Shown piece after piece: positions 15,815 to 24,963 of a stretch of DNA of 27,519 nt; positions within the stretch are counted from its first letter, which is position 1, and the number at the start of each line of letters is the position of its first letter. The notes below the pieces were generated by a model. The model saw only the letters and a program-made list of their open reading frames with translations. It was not told the DNA's origin and ran no database searches. A program made the position numbers and the translations under genes. The stretch spans positions 1 to 27,519 of the forward strand of contig DLDU01000040.1 of NCBI GenBank assembly GCA_002481295.1. The letters run 5' to 3'. Source of the DNA: Prevotella sp. UBA7764 (lineage in GTDB: Bacteria > Bacteroidota > Bacteroidia > Bacteroidales > Bacteroidaceae).

Positions 15815-17110
15815 ATGAAAAAGAACTTAAAGACGGCAACCCTCTGCGTGCAAGGTGGCTACCAGCCCAAAAACGGTGAACCTATTGAGGTGCCTATCAT
15901 CCAAAGCACTACCTTCAAGTACGACGACTCCAATGAGATGGCACAGTTGTTTGACTTAAAGAAAGAGGGATACTTCTATACACGACTGCAGAACCCCACT
16001 AACGACGCTGTGGCGCGGAAAATCGCACAACTCGAAGGCGGCGTGGGCTGCGTGCTCACCTCGAGCGGACAGGCGGCAAACTTCTATGCCGTGTTCAACA
16101 TCTGCGTGGCCGGCGATCATATCGTGGCCTCCAACGAGATCTATGGCGGCACGTTCAACCTCTTTGGCGTGACGATGAAGAAACTCGGCATCGAGTGCAC
16201 CTTTGTCAATCCCGATGCCTCGGAGGAAGAACTGCAGGCTGCCTTCCGTCCCAATACGAAGTTGCTTTTCGGCGAGACGATCTCCAACCCCGGATGCGCC
16301 GTGCTCGACATCGAGAAGTTCGCTCGTGTGGCCCACCGCAACGGCGTGCCTCTGATTGTCGACAACACCTTTGCCACACCGGTCAACTGCCGTCCCTTTG
16401 AGTGGGGCGCAGACATTGTGACGCACTCCACCACGAAATATATGGACGGAACGGCTTCGCAGGTCGGTGGCGCTGTGGTGGACAGCGGCAACTTCGACTG
16501 GATGGCGCATGCCGAGAAGTTCCCGGGACTCTGCACGCCCGATGAGAGCTACCACGGGCTCACCTATGTCAAGGCCTTCGGCAAGATGGGCTATACCACC
16601 AAACTCGTGGCCCAGCTCATGCGCGACTTGGGCAGCATACCCGCGCCGATGAACTCTTTCATCCTCAACCTTGGCCTGCAGACACTCCACCTGCGCATGG
16701 CCCAGCACTGCAAAAACGCGCAGGCCGTGGCAGAGTTCCTGCATGACGATCCGCGCGTGGCCTGGGTGCACTACTCCGGACTGAAAGACGACCGCTATCA
16801 CGAGCGTGCCATGAAATACATGCCTGACGGCAGCTGCGGTGTGATCGCTTTCGGCTTGAAGGGAGACCGCGACACTGCCGTGAAGTTCATGGACTCGCTG
16901 CAGATGATCAACATTGTCACGCACGTGGCCGACGCCCGCAGCTGTGTGCTGCATCCGGCCAGTCACACCCACCGCCAGCTGACCGACGAGCAACTCAAGG
17001 CCGCCGGCATCGCCCCGGATCTCATCCGTCTGTCTGTGGGAATCGAGGATGTGGACGACATCCTCGACGACATCAAGCAGGCTCTGGACCAGATTGGTGT
17101 CAGTAAATAA
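15815..17110 (+). CDS. metY: O-acetylhomoserine sulfhydrylase (MetY-like PLP enzyme)
   Basis: A 431-residue cytoplasmic enzyme of the Cys/Met-metabolism PLP family. It likely makes homocysteine from O-acetylhomoserine and sulfide, feeding methionine synthesis. Evidence includes the N-terminal KTATLCVQGGY and PIIQSTTFKYDD, the YTRLQNPT motif (Tyr56, Arg58, phosphate of the neighbouring subunit), SSGQAANFYA, the cofactor Asp in IVDNTFATP (Asp183) and the Schiff-base lysine in HSTTKYMDG (Lys208). Length of about 430 and a longer C-terminal half favour MetY over cystathionine gamma-synthase or methionine gamma-lyase (about 390-400). It has its own promoter, separated from susCD by a terminator, and may share a transcript with the gene 85 bp downstream. 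Confidence 0.88.
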   Translation: MKKNLKTATLCVQGGYQPKNGEPIEVPIIQSTTFKYDDSNEMAQLFDLKKEGYFYTRLQNPTNDAVARKIAQLEGGVGCVLTSSGQAANFYAVFNICVAGDHIVASNEIYGGTFNLFGVTMKKLGIECTFVNPDASEEELQAAFRPNTKLLFGETISNPGCAVLDIEKFARVAHRNGVPLIVDNTFATPVNCRPFEWGADIVTHSTTKYMDGTASQVGGAVVDSGNFDWMAHAEKFPGLCTPDESYHGLTYVKAFGKMGYTTKLVAQLMRDLGSIPAPMNSFILNLGLQTLHLRMAQHCKNAQAVAEFLHDDPRVAWVHYSGLKDDRYHERAMKYMPDGSCGVIAFGLKGDRDTAVKFMDSLQMINIVTHVADARSCVLHPASHTHRQLTDEQLKAAGIAPDLIRLSVGIEDVDDILDDIKQALDQIGVSK

Positions 17111-17195
17111 GCTTTTGGGGCATCTTGCGGCAATGCGCAATCAGTAAGATTGAAGTTAGCTATAAGATTTAGCAGATCTTTAGAACGGGAGCGTT

Positions 17196-18221
17196 ATGAT
17201 TTATATCATTAGAAACCAGCATGAATATGGACCCTACGAGGCGTCTGATATTGCAAGATACGTAGAAGAAGGACGGTTGCTACTCAACGACCGGGCACGC
17301 GATGCAGAGTCTGATGTAGAGGGCACAGTAGAGGAATTGCTCGCCGCGCGCGGCATCCGTCCGCGTGTGCGCAACCGTGGCACGCTCATGGAGCAGCTCA
17401 GATATATCGGCCATGCGTTTATCTTTCCCAAGGACGACATGGAGCGGCACCATATCATGGAGGACAAGCGGTTGCTCATCCTTGCCGTCGTTGGGCTGTC
17501 GCTGTCCATTATCATGCTGTTGCCCATCGGCGGTTATCTCGTCTTCTATGCCGTGAGCCTCTATTTCGCCACCATCTGGGGACTGTTCTTCGCTTATTTC
17601 TTCCGTACGCGACAAATCAGCAAGAGCAAAGCTGTCTCCACGTTCTTCCTTACCCAGCTCGGCGTGTTCATCATCTTCTCGGGACTCAACGAGTTGAACT
17701 TCTTCTATGCCTTCACCTCGGCACCCTTTCCGCTGAGCATCTTAGGCTATATCCTCGGCATCGGACTGACCGAGGAGTTCGCCAAGATGATCCCTCTGCT
17801 CGTCTTGGAGCGGCGGGCTCGCGAGCCGCAGCTGCCGCAGACCATGGTGTTCTATGGTCTCATGGCGGGTATAGCCTTCGGCGTTTTCGAGGGCGTGCAG
17901 TATCAGACATCGATCAACATCCGGGCGGACTATACCACAGCTTTTGTGCTGAACATCGCCCGACTGACGTCTCTGCCTTTCCTCCATGCCGTGTGGGCAG
18001 GTATCTGCGGCTATTTCGTAGGCATGGCCGGGCTCTATCCTCAGTATCGCAAATCGCTCTATGTGCTGGCACTGGCCATCCCCGCCACACTCCACGGCCT
18101 CTACGACCTGTTTGCCGGCAGCTTCTATCTCGTCTCTCTGGTCATCGCCTTCCTAAGCGTCTTCCTTCTCATGGCCTATCTCAGAAGAAGTAATGCGCTG
18201 AGAGAGAGACTCAGAGGGTAG
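17196..18221 (+). CDS. PrsW-family intramembrane protease with N-terminal GYF-like domain
   Basis: A 341-residue inner membrane protein. Residues 1-50 (MIYIIRNQHEYGPYEASDIA) resemble the GYF_2 domain (PF14237), a short cytoplasmic module found on many bacterial membrane proteins. From residue 93 there are several membrane helices. The PrsW motifs are complete: LTEEFAKMIPLL with Glu193, Glu194 and Lys197, FEG with Glu232, LHAVWAG with His264, and LHGLYD with His300 and Asp304. PrsW proteases perform site-1 cleavage of anti-sigma factors in Bacillus; no anti-sigma target lies nearby here. It starts 85 bp after metY with no clear promoter of its own, so read-through is plausible. The substrate is unknown. 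Confidence 0.85.
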   Translation: MIYIIRNQHEYGPYEASDIARYVEEGRLLLNDRARDAESDVEGTVEELLAARGIRPRVRNRGTLMEQLRYIGHAFIFPKDDMERHHIMEDKRLLILAVVGLSLSIIMLLPIGGYLVFYAVSLYFATIWGLFFAYFFRTRQISKSKAVSTFFLTQLGVFIIFSGLNELNFFYAFTSAPFPLSILGYILGIGLTEEFAKMIPLLVLERRAREPQLPQTMVFYGLMAGIAFGVFEGVQYQTSINIRADYTTAFVLNIARLTSLPFLHAVWAGICGYFVGMAGLYPQYRKSLYVLALAIPATLHGLYDLFAGSFYLVSLVIAFLSVFLLMAYLRRSNALRERLRG

Positions 18222-18326
18222 GCTCGCACATATCCTATGTTAAGAAAATCATAGGTATATCAATGACATTGTGTTCGCTGATATGTTATATGAAAAGGAG
18301 AAGGAGCAGGCTGGCCTACATACATA

Positions 18327-18415
18327 GAAAAAACCATCCCTTTCTCACGAAAAGGATGGTCTGGATAGTTGAATAAAAAAGCTGTTGTAACTAACGAACG
18401 ATATATATTTCTTTA
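18327..18415 (-). ncRNA. Predicted ~89-nt small RNA
   Basis: A consensus promoter (18422-18453) and a strong terminator (18328-18360) face the same way on the minus strand and are about 60 nt apart. Between them there is no ATG-initiated frame. The result would be an RNA of roughly 89 nt whose 3' third is the terminator hairpin. It lies in the gap between the convergent prsW-like and regulator genes. No known RNA family is recognised. Alternatively the promoter match is fortuitous and the hairpin belongs to the regulator transcript. Confidence 0.45.
18328..18360 (-). terminator. Strong minus-strand intrinsic terminator
   Basis: Read on the minus strand, ACCATCC (18354-18360) pairs with GGATGGT (18333-18339), extended by three more pairs around a bulge, and is followed by a run of T (18333 down to 18328). 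It would end either the small transcript from the 18422-18453 promoter or read-through from the regulator gene. Confidence 0.75.
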
Positions 18416-18421
18416 CACGTG

Positions 18422-18453
18422 CAAAGGTATAGATTTTATCTCATTTGCCCAAA
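18422..18453 (-). promoter_or_regulatory. Consensus promoter inside the prsW-regulator gap
   Basis: On the minus strand, TTTG (18450-18453), a spacer of exactly 20 nt, then TACCTTTG (18422-18429). The match is complete at both boxes, yet no coding sequence follows. The rest of 18454-18685 is AT-rich and shows nothing recognisable. Confidence 0.6.
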
Positions 18454-18685
18454 TGTTTTGTGCAGAATTATTCTATTTTTCAACTAATATGCATTTTTTA
18501 TCAACAAACAGCAATCTGTATTAAGGTAAGATGTGGGCAGTGACATAAAGTTATAAGAAGCGAATCTTTTAGGGCTAAAAGCAAGCACAGACGACATAAA
18601 TGTTGCTGCTTTGTTTTGTATTTCTCTTTCTTCCCGTTGACTTTGCATAATCATGTATATATGTTTTGGGATATAGTAAACGAGG

Positions 18686-21600
18686 TTATATTCTCGAGCG
18701 CTGATAATCCCGCGGCGACATGCCGTACATATTCTTGAACATCGTGGAGAAGCTGGCCGAGTTGGAGAAGCCGCAGGCGTACATCACCTCGGTGATGCTC
18801 TGCTTCGGATCCTCGAGCAGGCGGGCAGCTTGCTTCAGTCGCAGGTTCTTGATGAAGTTGTGCGGTGTCTGGTTGGTGAGCTCCTTCATCTTTCGATAGA
18901 GGTGCACACGGCTGATGCCCACACGATCCGCGATGTCGTCGACGCCAAGGTCAGAGTTGCTGAGGTTGTCGTTGATGACATCCATGATGCGCTGCATGAA
19001 CTTGTCGTCGGGTGTCTGCACGTCTACCTTGGTGACCCTGTCAGCCTGGTCCTCCTGGCCGGTGAACTTGTTCTTCAGCGTACGGCGCACGGCGAGGAGG
19101 TTGGCGATGGTGCGGCGCAGGATATCCATGTTGAACGGCTTCACCACATAAGCGTCGGCACCGGTCTCCAAGCCCTCCATGCGGTCCTCGTCACGGCTCT
19201 TGGCGGTGAGCAGGATGACGGGCAGGTGGTTGGTGTTGATGTTTGACTTGAGCTTTGTGCAGAGCGTGATGCCGTCCATCTCAGGCATCATCACGTCGCT
19301 GATGACCAGGTTCGGCATGTCCTTAAGGATTTCAGCGAGCGCCACCTTGCCGTTGGGATAGTAGCGGACGTTGTATTCATTGCTCAGCTCGGTCTGCAGA
19401 TAGCTGGCGATCTCGTCGTCGTCCTCCACGATGGCTATCGTAGGCTTGCTGTTGTCGTCGCGTGAGGCTATCGGGTGCACGAGTGGGTCAGCCTCCATGT
19501 CCTTGAGTTCCTGAGCCAGCTGTTTGTCGGCCTCACTGTTATCGTGCTGCGTTGCAGCCATGCTGCCGTCGTCGGCGAGCATCTCCTCGGGCTTGAGATG
19601 GCTGTTGCCCAAGGGCAGGGTGACGATGAAACAGGAGCCCGGCCCATCGCTGTTGTTGCGCGCCGTGATCGTACCGTAGTGAAGTTCTACGAGAGAGCGT
19701 GTGAGGTCGAGACCAATACCCGTACCCGTGTTGCGCTCTCCCATGCTGGTAGGACTCTGATAGAAGCGCTGGAAGATCGTCTCGAGTTTATCTTTCGGAA
19801 TACCGCAGCCCGTGTCGCGCACGGTGATAATGGCCTCGGCATCGGTATGTGTCAGGCTGATATTTACATCGCCACCCGTCGGCGTAAACTTAAAGGCGTT
19901 GGAGAGCAGGTTCATGATCACCTTGTCGAAGTTGTCGCGGTCCACCCACACGGGGAGCATATCGCTGTCGTGGTGGAAGGCGAAGTGTATCTTCTTGATG
20001 TTGGCCTGCTGCTGGAAGAGCTGGACTTCGTCGTCGATAAAGCTGACCATATTGGTTTTCTGCATGTGCATGACCATCTTTCCCTTGTCGATCTTGCGGA
20101 GGTCCATCATCTGGTTGACGAGGTGAAGGATACGCTCAGCATTGCGGCGCATGAGCGAGTAGGTGTTTTGTCGCTGCGGGTCGCGGTCGGTCTTGATGAG
20201 CGAGAGCAGCGGTGTGATGATCAGCGTGAGCGGGGTGCGGATGTCGTGGCTGATGTTGACGAAGAAGCGCAGCTTGGCCTCGCCCATCTCCTCGGCATGG
20301 ATATGCTCCTGGAGGGTGAGGTGCTCCTGCTCCTTGCGCTTGCGATAGGCAAGATAAGCATAGAAGGCCCAGACCAGCAAGACCAGATAGACGAACTTGG
20401 CAGGCCAGGAGGCGTACCACGCCGGACGGATCTCGACTGTGAATTCCTCTACGGCCGACGACTGCCCGTTGTAGAGTGCTTTGATGCGGAACTGATATTT
20501 ACCGGCAGGCAGATGGGCGAAGGACAGCACATTCTGTCCTTGTGCCAGTGTCTTCCAGCCTTCGTCGTTGATGCTGTAGGCGTAGGTCACCTGCTCCACA
20601 TTATTATATGTGAGTGTCGTCAGCTCCAGTGAGAAGCTGTTGTCGTCCTGTGCCAGGGAGAAGAGATGGGAATCGTAGCAGGGCTTCTCGGTGATGGTAA
20701 ACCATCCCGACTTCATTCCCGGTGCCACAGGCTCATTGCCTACGATGAAGCGTGAGATTTGCACTACGCCTTTCCACGGTGTGCGGCCGATGCGCGAAGG
20801 GTCGAAGACGTTGATGCCGCCCGGTCCGCCGACGAGCATACGTCCGTCGGTCGAGAGCGAGACTGCACCGTCGCTGAACTCATTGCTTTGCAGGCCATTG
20901 CCGACAAAGAAGCTTTGGGTCTTGCCCGTGCGCATGTCCATGCAGCAGAGACCGTGGAGCGTACCGAACCACAGCCGTCCCTGACGGTCCTCCTGCATGA
21001 AGGCTACATTATTGTCGGGCAGTCCCTGATGCACTGTATAGACGAGCGGCTTGCTCCAGTGAGCCTTGTCGTGACAGTAGAGCACGTCGTTGCTGCCCAC
21101 CCACACGCGGTCGCGGCTGTCGACATAGAGGCTGTGGGCAAACGATCCCTGGTCGACACTGTTCACGCCGAAGGTACTCACCCAACTGTCGCGCTTGAGG
21201 TCGAGGCAGGCCAAGCCCACCGAGTTGGCCACGAAGAGGCGGCTGCCGTCGCGTGAGAAAGCCAGCTTGAAGAGAAAGTTGTTGGGCAGGCTATTTACTT
21301 TCAGGTTGTTGTCGGCACCTTTTGCCATCGTATAGTGACGCCGGGTACCGTCAGGCCGGATCATCACGAGGCCGTTGCCAAGTGTTGCCAGCCAGATGTT
21401 TCCCTTTGCGTCGCATTTGATGTCGAAGACACTCACGCCTTGTCCGAGGTCCACGGGATGGTAGTTGCCACCTTCGAGATAGCCACAGCCTTCGAGATAA
21501 CTGCCGATCCAGACTCTGTGGCGATTGTCGAGACAAAGCGCCTCAACAGTATTGGGGAAGGCATAGTGCCGGAGTTGCTTGCCCATGGCATCGAGAAGAT

Positions 21601-22711
21601 AGAGGCCGTCGCGGTCGGTTCCCACCCACATTGTGCCGCCCTCGCCGAAGAGCACACGCGTGACACAGTTGCCGCCGATGGGGTTGGTGTTGCCAGCCCG
21701 GTAACCGACATAGCCAAAGTCAAAGGCGAGCGAGGGCTGCATGTAGAGTCCTTTCTGTAGCATTGTCATCCACACGTTACCCTGCCGGTCCTGGATGATG
21801 GAGTTGACTTTGCCCGTGGTGAGGTCGATACGGTTGGAATAGAACGGGTTGTTGACCACGAGGCCGGTGGAAGGCTGATAGGAATACAGACCATAACCGT
21901 CGCAACCTACATACACTTTGCCCGAGGGTGCGACAAAGACACACGACACCGAGAGCTTGCCCAACGCGCTGATCTGCGTGAACGGAGCCACGCCGCCGCG
22001 CGAGAAATAGACACCGTCGTCCGTAGTACCGGCGTAGACGTTGCCCTGAGCGTCGCAGGCAATGGACGACACAGACTGATTGCCGCCCATCGGAAACCGC
22101 AGTGTCAGCCGGCCCTGAGCATCCTGACACAACAGGTGCCCGTCCTCGGTGTTGATCCATAGACGCCCCAACCGGTCCTCTGCCATCCGACGGATGTATT
22201 TCAACTTGCTGACAGCACCTTTCACCGGACGGCAAACATAGTCCTCTGCCTTACCCGTGGGCTGAAGGATGCCGTAGCCTGACGTGCCGATGAGCACCTG
22301 ACCATTGTGCCGCACGACGATGTCGTTGACGTAGGTCTTGATGATCTTATGCTGATCGTTGTAGATCTTGTATGCGTGAAACTGCTGTCCGTCGAAGCTC
22401 AACAGTCCTTTGTTCGAGCCCAAAAGGATGTTGCCCTGACGGTCCTGTTCCACCTTATTAATATAGTTACTGTCGAAACCACGTGCACCGGCATTGTCGC
22501 GGTTGATCACAACAAAGTGATAGCCGTCGAAAAGATTCAAGCCATTGCGCGTAGCAATCCAGATGAAGCCACGACTGTCTTGGAACACCTGATTGGCAAA
22601 ACTGCTCGACAAGCCGTTCTCGGTGTTGTAGAGCTTTCCGGTCTGAGCCTCCGCGACGGCGGAAGTCAGTAATAGGATAAGGAAAAGAAGAGTCTGTTTA
22701 AGGTTCCGCAT
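18686..22711 (-). CDS. Hybrid two-component system (HTCS) sensor-regulator, probable PUL activator
   Basis: A 1341-residue protein from the ATG at 22711; a frame extension reaches a TTG at 22738, but the ATG gives the better signal peptide (MRNLKQTLLFLILLLTSAVA). The periplasmic part has many propeller strands (GFIWIATRNGLNLFDG, NVWMTMLQKGLY, VWIGSYLEG), then a Y_Y_Y domain (YAYSINDEGWKTL). One membrane helix lies at about 769-790. The cytoplasmic part is complete: HisKA with His822 (NISHDIRTPL), ATPase (NLLSNAFKF, DTGCGIP, GTGIGLDL), receiver with Asp1139 (ISDVMMPEMDG) and VVKPF, and a C-terminal AraC-type HTH ending GMSPRDYQRSRI. Such proteins bind a glycan fragment in the periplasm and activate PUL genes. 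Divergence from the GH51 gene suggests an arabinose-containing ligand. Confidence 0.95.
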   Translation of the reverse strand: MRNLKQTLLFLILLLTSAVAEAQTGKLYNTENGLSSSFANQVFQDSRGFIWIATRNGLNLFDGYHFVVINRDNAGARGFDSNYINKVEQDRQGNILLGSNKGLLSFDGQQFHAYKIYNDQHKIIKTYVNDIVVRHNGQVLIGTSGYGILQPTGKAEDYVCRPVKGAVSKLKYIRRMAEDRLGRLWINTEDGHLLCQDAQGRLTLRFPMGGNQSVSSIACDAQGNVYAGTTDDGVYFSRGGVAPFTQISALGKLSVSCVFVAPSGKVYVGCDGYGLYSYQPSTGLVVNNPFYSNRIDLTTGKVNSIIQDRQGNVWMTMLQKGLYMQPSLAFDFGYVGYRAGNTNPIGGNCVTRVLFGEGGTMWVGTDRDGLYLLDAMGKQLRHYAFPNTVEALCLDNRHRVWIGSYLEGCGYLEGGNYHPVDLGQGVSVFDIKCDAKGNIWLATLGNGLVMIRPDGTRRHYTMAKGADNNLKVNSLPNNFLFKLAFSRDGSRLFVANSVGLACLDLKRDSWVSTFGVNSVDQGSFAHSLYVDSRDRVWVGSNDVLYCHDKAHWSKPLVYTVHQGLPDNNVAFMQEDRQGRLWFGTLHGLCCMDMRTGKTQSFFVGNGLQSNEFSDGAVSLSTDGRMLVGGPGGINVFDPSRIGRTPWKGVVQISRFIVGNEPVAPGMKSGWFTITEKPCYDSHLFSLAQDDNSFSLELTTLTYNNVEQVTYAYSINDEGWKTLAQGQNVLSFAHLPAGKYQFRIKALYNGQSSAVEEFTVEIRPAWYASWPAKFVYLVLLVWAFYAYLAYRKRKEQEHLTLQEHIHAEEMGEAKLRFFVNISHDIRTPLTLIITPLLSLIKTDRDPQRQNTYSLMRRNAERILHLVNQMMDLRKIDKGKMVMHMQKTNMVSFIDDEVQLFQQQANIKKIHFAFHHDSDMLPVWVDRDNFDKVIMNLLSNAFKFTPTGGDVNISLTHTDAEAIITVRDTGCGIPKDKLETIFQRFYQSPTSMGERNTGTGIGLDLTRSLVELHYGTITARNNSDGPGSCFIVTLPLGNSHLKPEEMLADDGSMAATQHDNSEADKQLAQELKDMEADPLVHPIASRDDNSKPTIAIVEDDDEIASYLQTELSNEYNVRYYPNGKVALAEILKDMPNLVISDVMMPEMDGITLCTKLKSNINTNHLPVILLTAKSRDEDRMEGLETGADAYVVKPFNMDILRRTIANLLAVRRTLKNKFTGQEDQADRVTKVDVQTPDDKFMQRIMDVINDNLSNSDLGVDDIADRVGISRVHLYRKMKELTNQTPHNFIKNLRLKQAARLLEDPKQSITEVMYACGFSNSASFSTMFKNMYGMSPRDYQRSRI

Positions 22712-22827
22712 GATGATTTTAATCTGTATCGATAACAAGTTGTTATGTTATTCAGGTTCTGAGAGGTACGACACGCCGGAGTACGGGATGTACGTAGAAA
22801 CTGTCGCGTCCCCTCGTTTTATAGTTA

Positions 22828-22835
22828 CAAAGATA
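22828..22835 (-). promoter_or_regulatory. Probable -7 box of the HTCS gene
   Basis: TATCTTTG on the minus strand fits the -7 consensus and predicts a leader of about 110 nt. No TTTG lies 19-21 nt upstream. Confidence 0.5.
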
Positions 22836-22972
22836 GTAAAAAATGGTGAGTCCCTATAGCTTTATCACGAAAAAGTGCCTGAAAAAACGTATCACAAAGT
22901 AAATGTTACACTGTGAAACGATTTTCAAAACTCTATGAGACTAATAACAAAGTAGTATTAAGATGAATGTCG

Positions 22973-22980
22973 TAATTTTG
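22973..22980 (+). promoter_or_regulatory. Probable -7 box of the GH51 gene
   Basis: TAATTTTG fits the -7 consensus and would start transcription about 18 nt before the ATG at 23005, which rules out the in-frame ATG at 22963. No -33 box is seen, as expected for an activator-dependent promoter. Confidence 0.45.
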
Positions 22981-23004
22981 CAGCAGAAATCAAATCTCCC
23001 AAAT

Positions 23005-24963
23005 ATGAAAACGACAAAGACTGCTTTAACTACTCTCATGCTCATGGCAGCGCTCGGTGCCAACGCCCAGCAGCTGACCTTGCAACTCGACAAAGCCCAG
23101 AAGGCGGTAAGCCCGACACTATATGGTATCATGACCGAGGAGATCAACTTCTCCTATGAAGGCGGCCTCTACGCGCAACTCCTGCGCGATCCCTCTTTTC
23201 GTGAGGATGCCAATGGACAACGTCGCAACCCATGGACGCCCTGGCATTCGGGCGGTCCGAAATACTGGCTGGCAACAGACACGCTGGCCTCACAGCTCAC
23301 GCTCACGCAGAAAGGCGGTTACAACCGCGCCAACCCTGCCCTGCTGAAATGGAAAGCGAAGGCCGGAGCAAGCATCGCCAACGGCGGATTCTGGGGCGTG
23401 CCCATCCGCGCAAAAGAACTCTATAAAGGATATGTCATCGCCAAAGCTGAGAAAGGCAGCGGCGCTTCGCTCACGCTGAGCCTCGTCAGCAACGACGGCA
23501 AGACGGTCTTTGCCTCCACAAAGATCGACGGACTCGGCGAGAGTTGGCAGAAGAAGAGCTTCGAGCTGACGGTGCCCGAGAAGGTCAAGGCCACAAAAGA
23601 TGCCCGCTTCGTCATCACTGCCGACAACGAGGGAACGTACGATCTGAGCAAGACGGTGCTCTTCCCTGAGACGTTCAACAACCGTCCCAACGGTCTGCGC
23701 AAGGATCTCATGGAGATGATGTGCCAGATGAAGCCGAAGTTCCTGCGCTTCCCCGGCGGCAACTATGTCGAGGGCAATGACTTCCGCAACCGCTTCGACT
23801 GGAAGCGTACCATCGGCGATCCCGATGAGCGGCCGGGCCACATGAGTCCGTGGGGCTATCGCTCTACCGACGGTCTCGGCTTGCTGGAGTTTCTGGAGTG
23901 GGCTGAGGACTGTGGCGCTGAGCCTATTCTCGCTGTCTTCGCCGGATATACGCTCAGCGGCGATCACCTCACTGCCGACTATATCGACGGCTTCGTCCAG
24001 GACGCGCTCGACGAGATCGAGTATGTCACGGGCGGTCCTGAGACCAAGTGGGGCGCGCAGCGTGTGCGCGACGGTCATCCCGAGCCGTTCCTTCTGCACT
24101 ATGTGGAGATTGGCAATGAGGACTTCTTCGACGAGAGCGGCTCTTATGCCGGACGCTATAAAAAGCTCTACGAGGCCATCAAAGCCAAGTATCCTCAGCT
24201 GCAGCTTATCTCTACCGCTGATCAAAAGATGGTGGAGCGCTGGGCTCAAGAGACGGGTGTGACCGGTCTGAAGTTCGATGTCATCGACGAGCACTACTAT
24301 CGCAGTACGGGGGGCATGTATGAGGCTGCCAACCAATACGACAAATACGACCGCAAGGGTCCGAAGATCTTCTGCGGTGAGTGGGCTGCACGCGAGGGCA
24401 AGCCGACGACAAACATGAATGCGGCGCTTGGCGATGCTGCCTGGATGACGGGCATGGAGCGCAACGCTGACCTGCTGATCGGCCACTGCTACGCACCGCT
24501 ATTCGTCAACGTCAACAAGGGTGGCATGCAATGGGAAAGCGATCTCATCGGCTATGACGCGCTCAACGCTTACGGTTCGCCGTCCTACTACGCTCAGTGC
24601 ATGTTCGCACAGAATGTCGGCAACCGCATTGTGCCGATGACCGACAAAGACATGCCAACGATGGAATACGAGGGTAAGAAGCTGCCGCAGCTGTACTACT
24701 CAGCTACGACCGACACCCATTCGGGACGTACATATCTAAAGGTTGTCAACGGCGGAAAGACAGCACAGACGCTCACCGTCACCGTCAGCGGTGGCAAGGT
24801 AGCCGGCAAGGGTACTATCACTACGCTGAAAGCTGCCAAGCCCGAGGGCACCAACTCCATCGACAACCCGAAGCATATTGTGCCGGTGACCGCCAAGCAG
24901 AAGACCGGTAAGACCTTCAAGGTGGTGCTTGCTCCGCTGTCGGTCAATGTGATCAAGATGTGA
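23005..24963 (+). CDS. GH51 alpha-L-arabinofuranosidase, secreted
   Basis: A 652-residue enzyme that releases arabinofuranose from arabinan or arabinoxylan fragments. From the ATG at 23005 the signal peptide is MKTTKTALTTLMLMAALGANA, with no lipobox cysteine, so the protein is probably periplasmic. An N-terminal beta domain (AVSPTLYGIMTEEINFSYEGG) is followed by the TIM barrel with FLRFPGGNYVEGN, the acid/base in YVEIGNEDFF (Glu372) and the nucleophile in FCGEWAARE (Glu459). The C-terminal beta-sandwich ends LAPLSVNVIKM. The longer frame from 22963 begins upstream of the -7 box and lacks a clean signal. It is divergent from the HTCS gene, which probably controls it, and ends at the terminator at 25158. 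Confidence 0.94.
   Translation: MKTTKTALTTLMLMAALGANAQQLTLQLDKAQKAVSPTLYGIMTEEINFSYEGGLYAQLLRDPSFREDANGQRRNPWTPWHSGGPKYWLATDTLASQLTLTQKGGYNRANPALLKWKAKAGASIANGGFWGVPIRAKELYKGYVIAKAEKGSGASLTLSLVSNDGKTVFASTKIDGLGESWQKKSFELTVPEKVKATKDARFVITADNEGTYDLSKTVLFPETFNNRPNGLRKDLMEMMCQMKPKFLRFPGGNYVEGNDFRNRFDWKRTIGDPDERPGHMSPWGYRSTDGLGLLEFLEWAEDCGAEPILAVFAGYTLSGDHLTADYIDGFVQDALDEIEYVTGGPETKWGAQRVRDGHPEPFLLHYVEIGNEDFFDESGSYAGRYKKLYEAIKAKYPQLQLISTADQKMVERWAQETGVTGLKFDVIDEHYYRSTGGMYEAANQYDKYDRKGPKIFCGEWAAREGKPTTNMNAALGDAAWMTGMERNADLLIGHCYAPLFVNVNKGGMQWESDLIGYDALNAYGSPSYYAQCMFAQNVGNRIVPMTDKDMPTMEYEGKKLPQLYYSATTDTHSGRTYLKVVNGGKTAQTLTVTVSGGKVAGKGTITTLKAAKPEGTNSIDNPKHIVPVTAKQKTGKTFKVVLAPLSVNVIKM

Noticed and set aside
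17125..17140. ttgcg/cgcaa mini-hairpin after metY
   Set aside because: Only 5 bp with no T-run; too weak to call a terminator.
22712..22738. TTG start of the HTCS gene
   Set aside because: The ATG at 22711 gives a standard signal peptide and needs no rare start.
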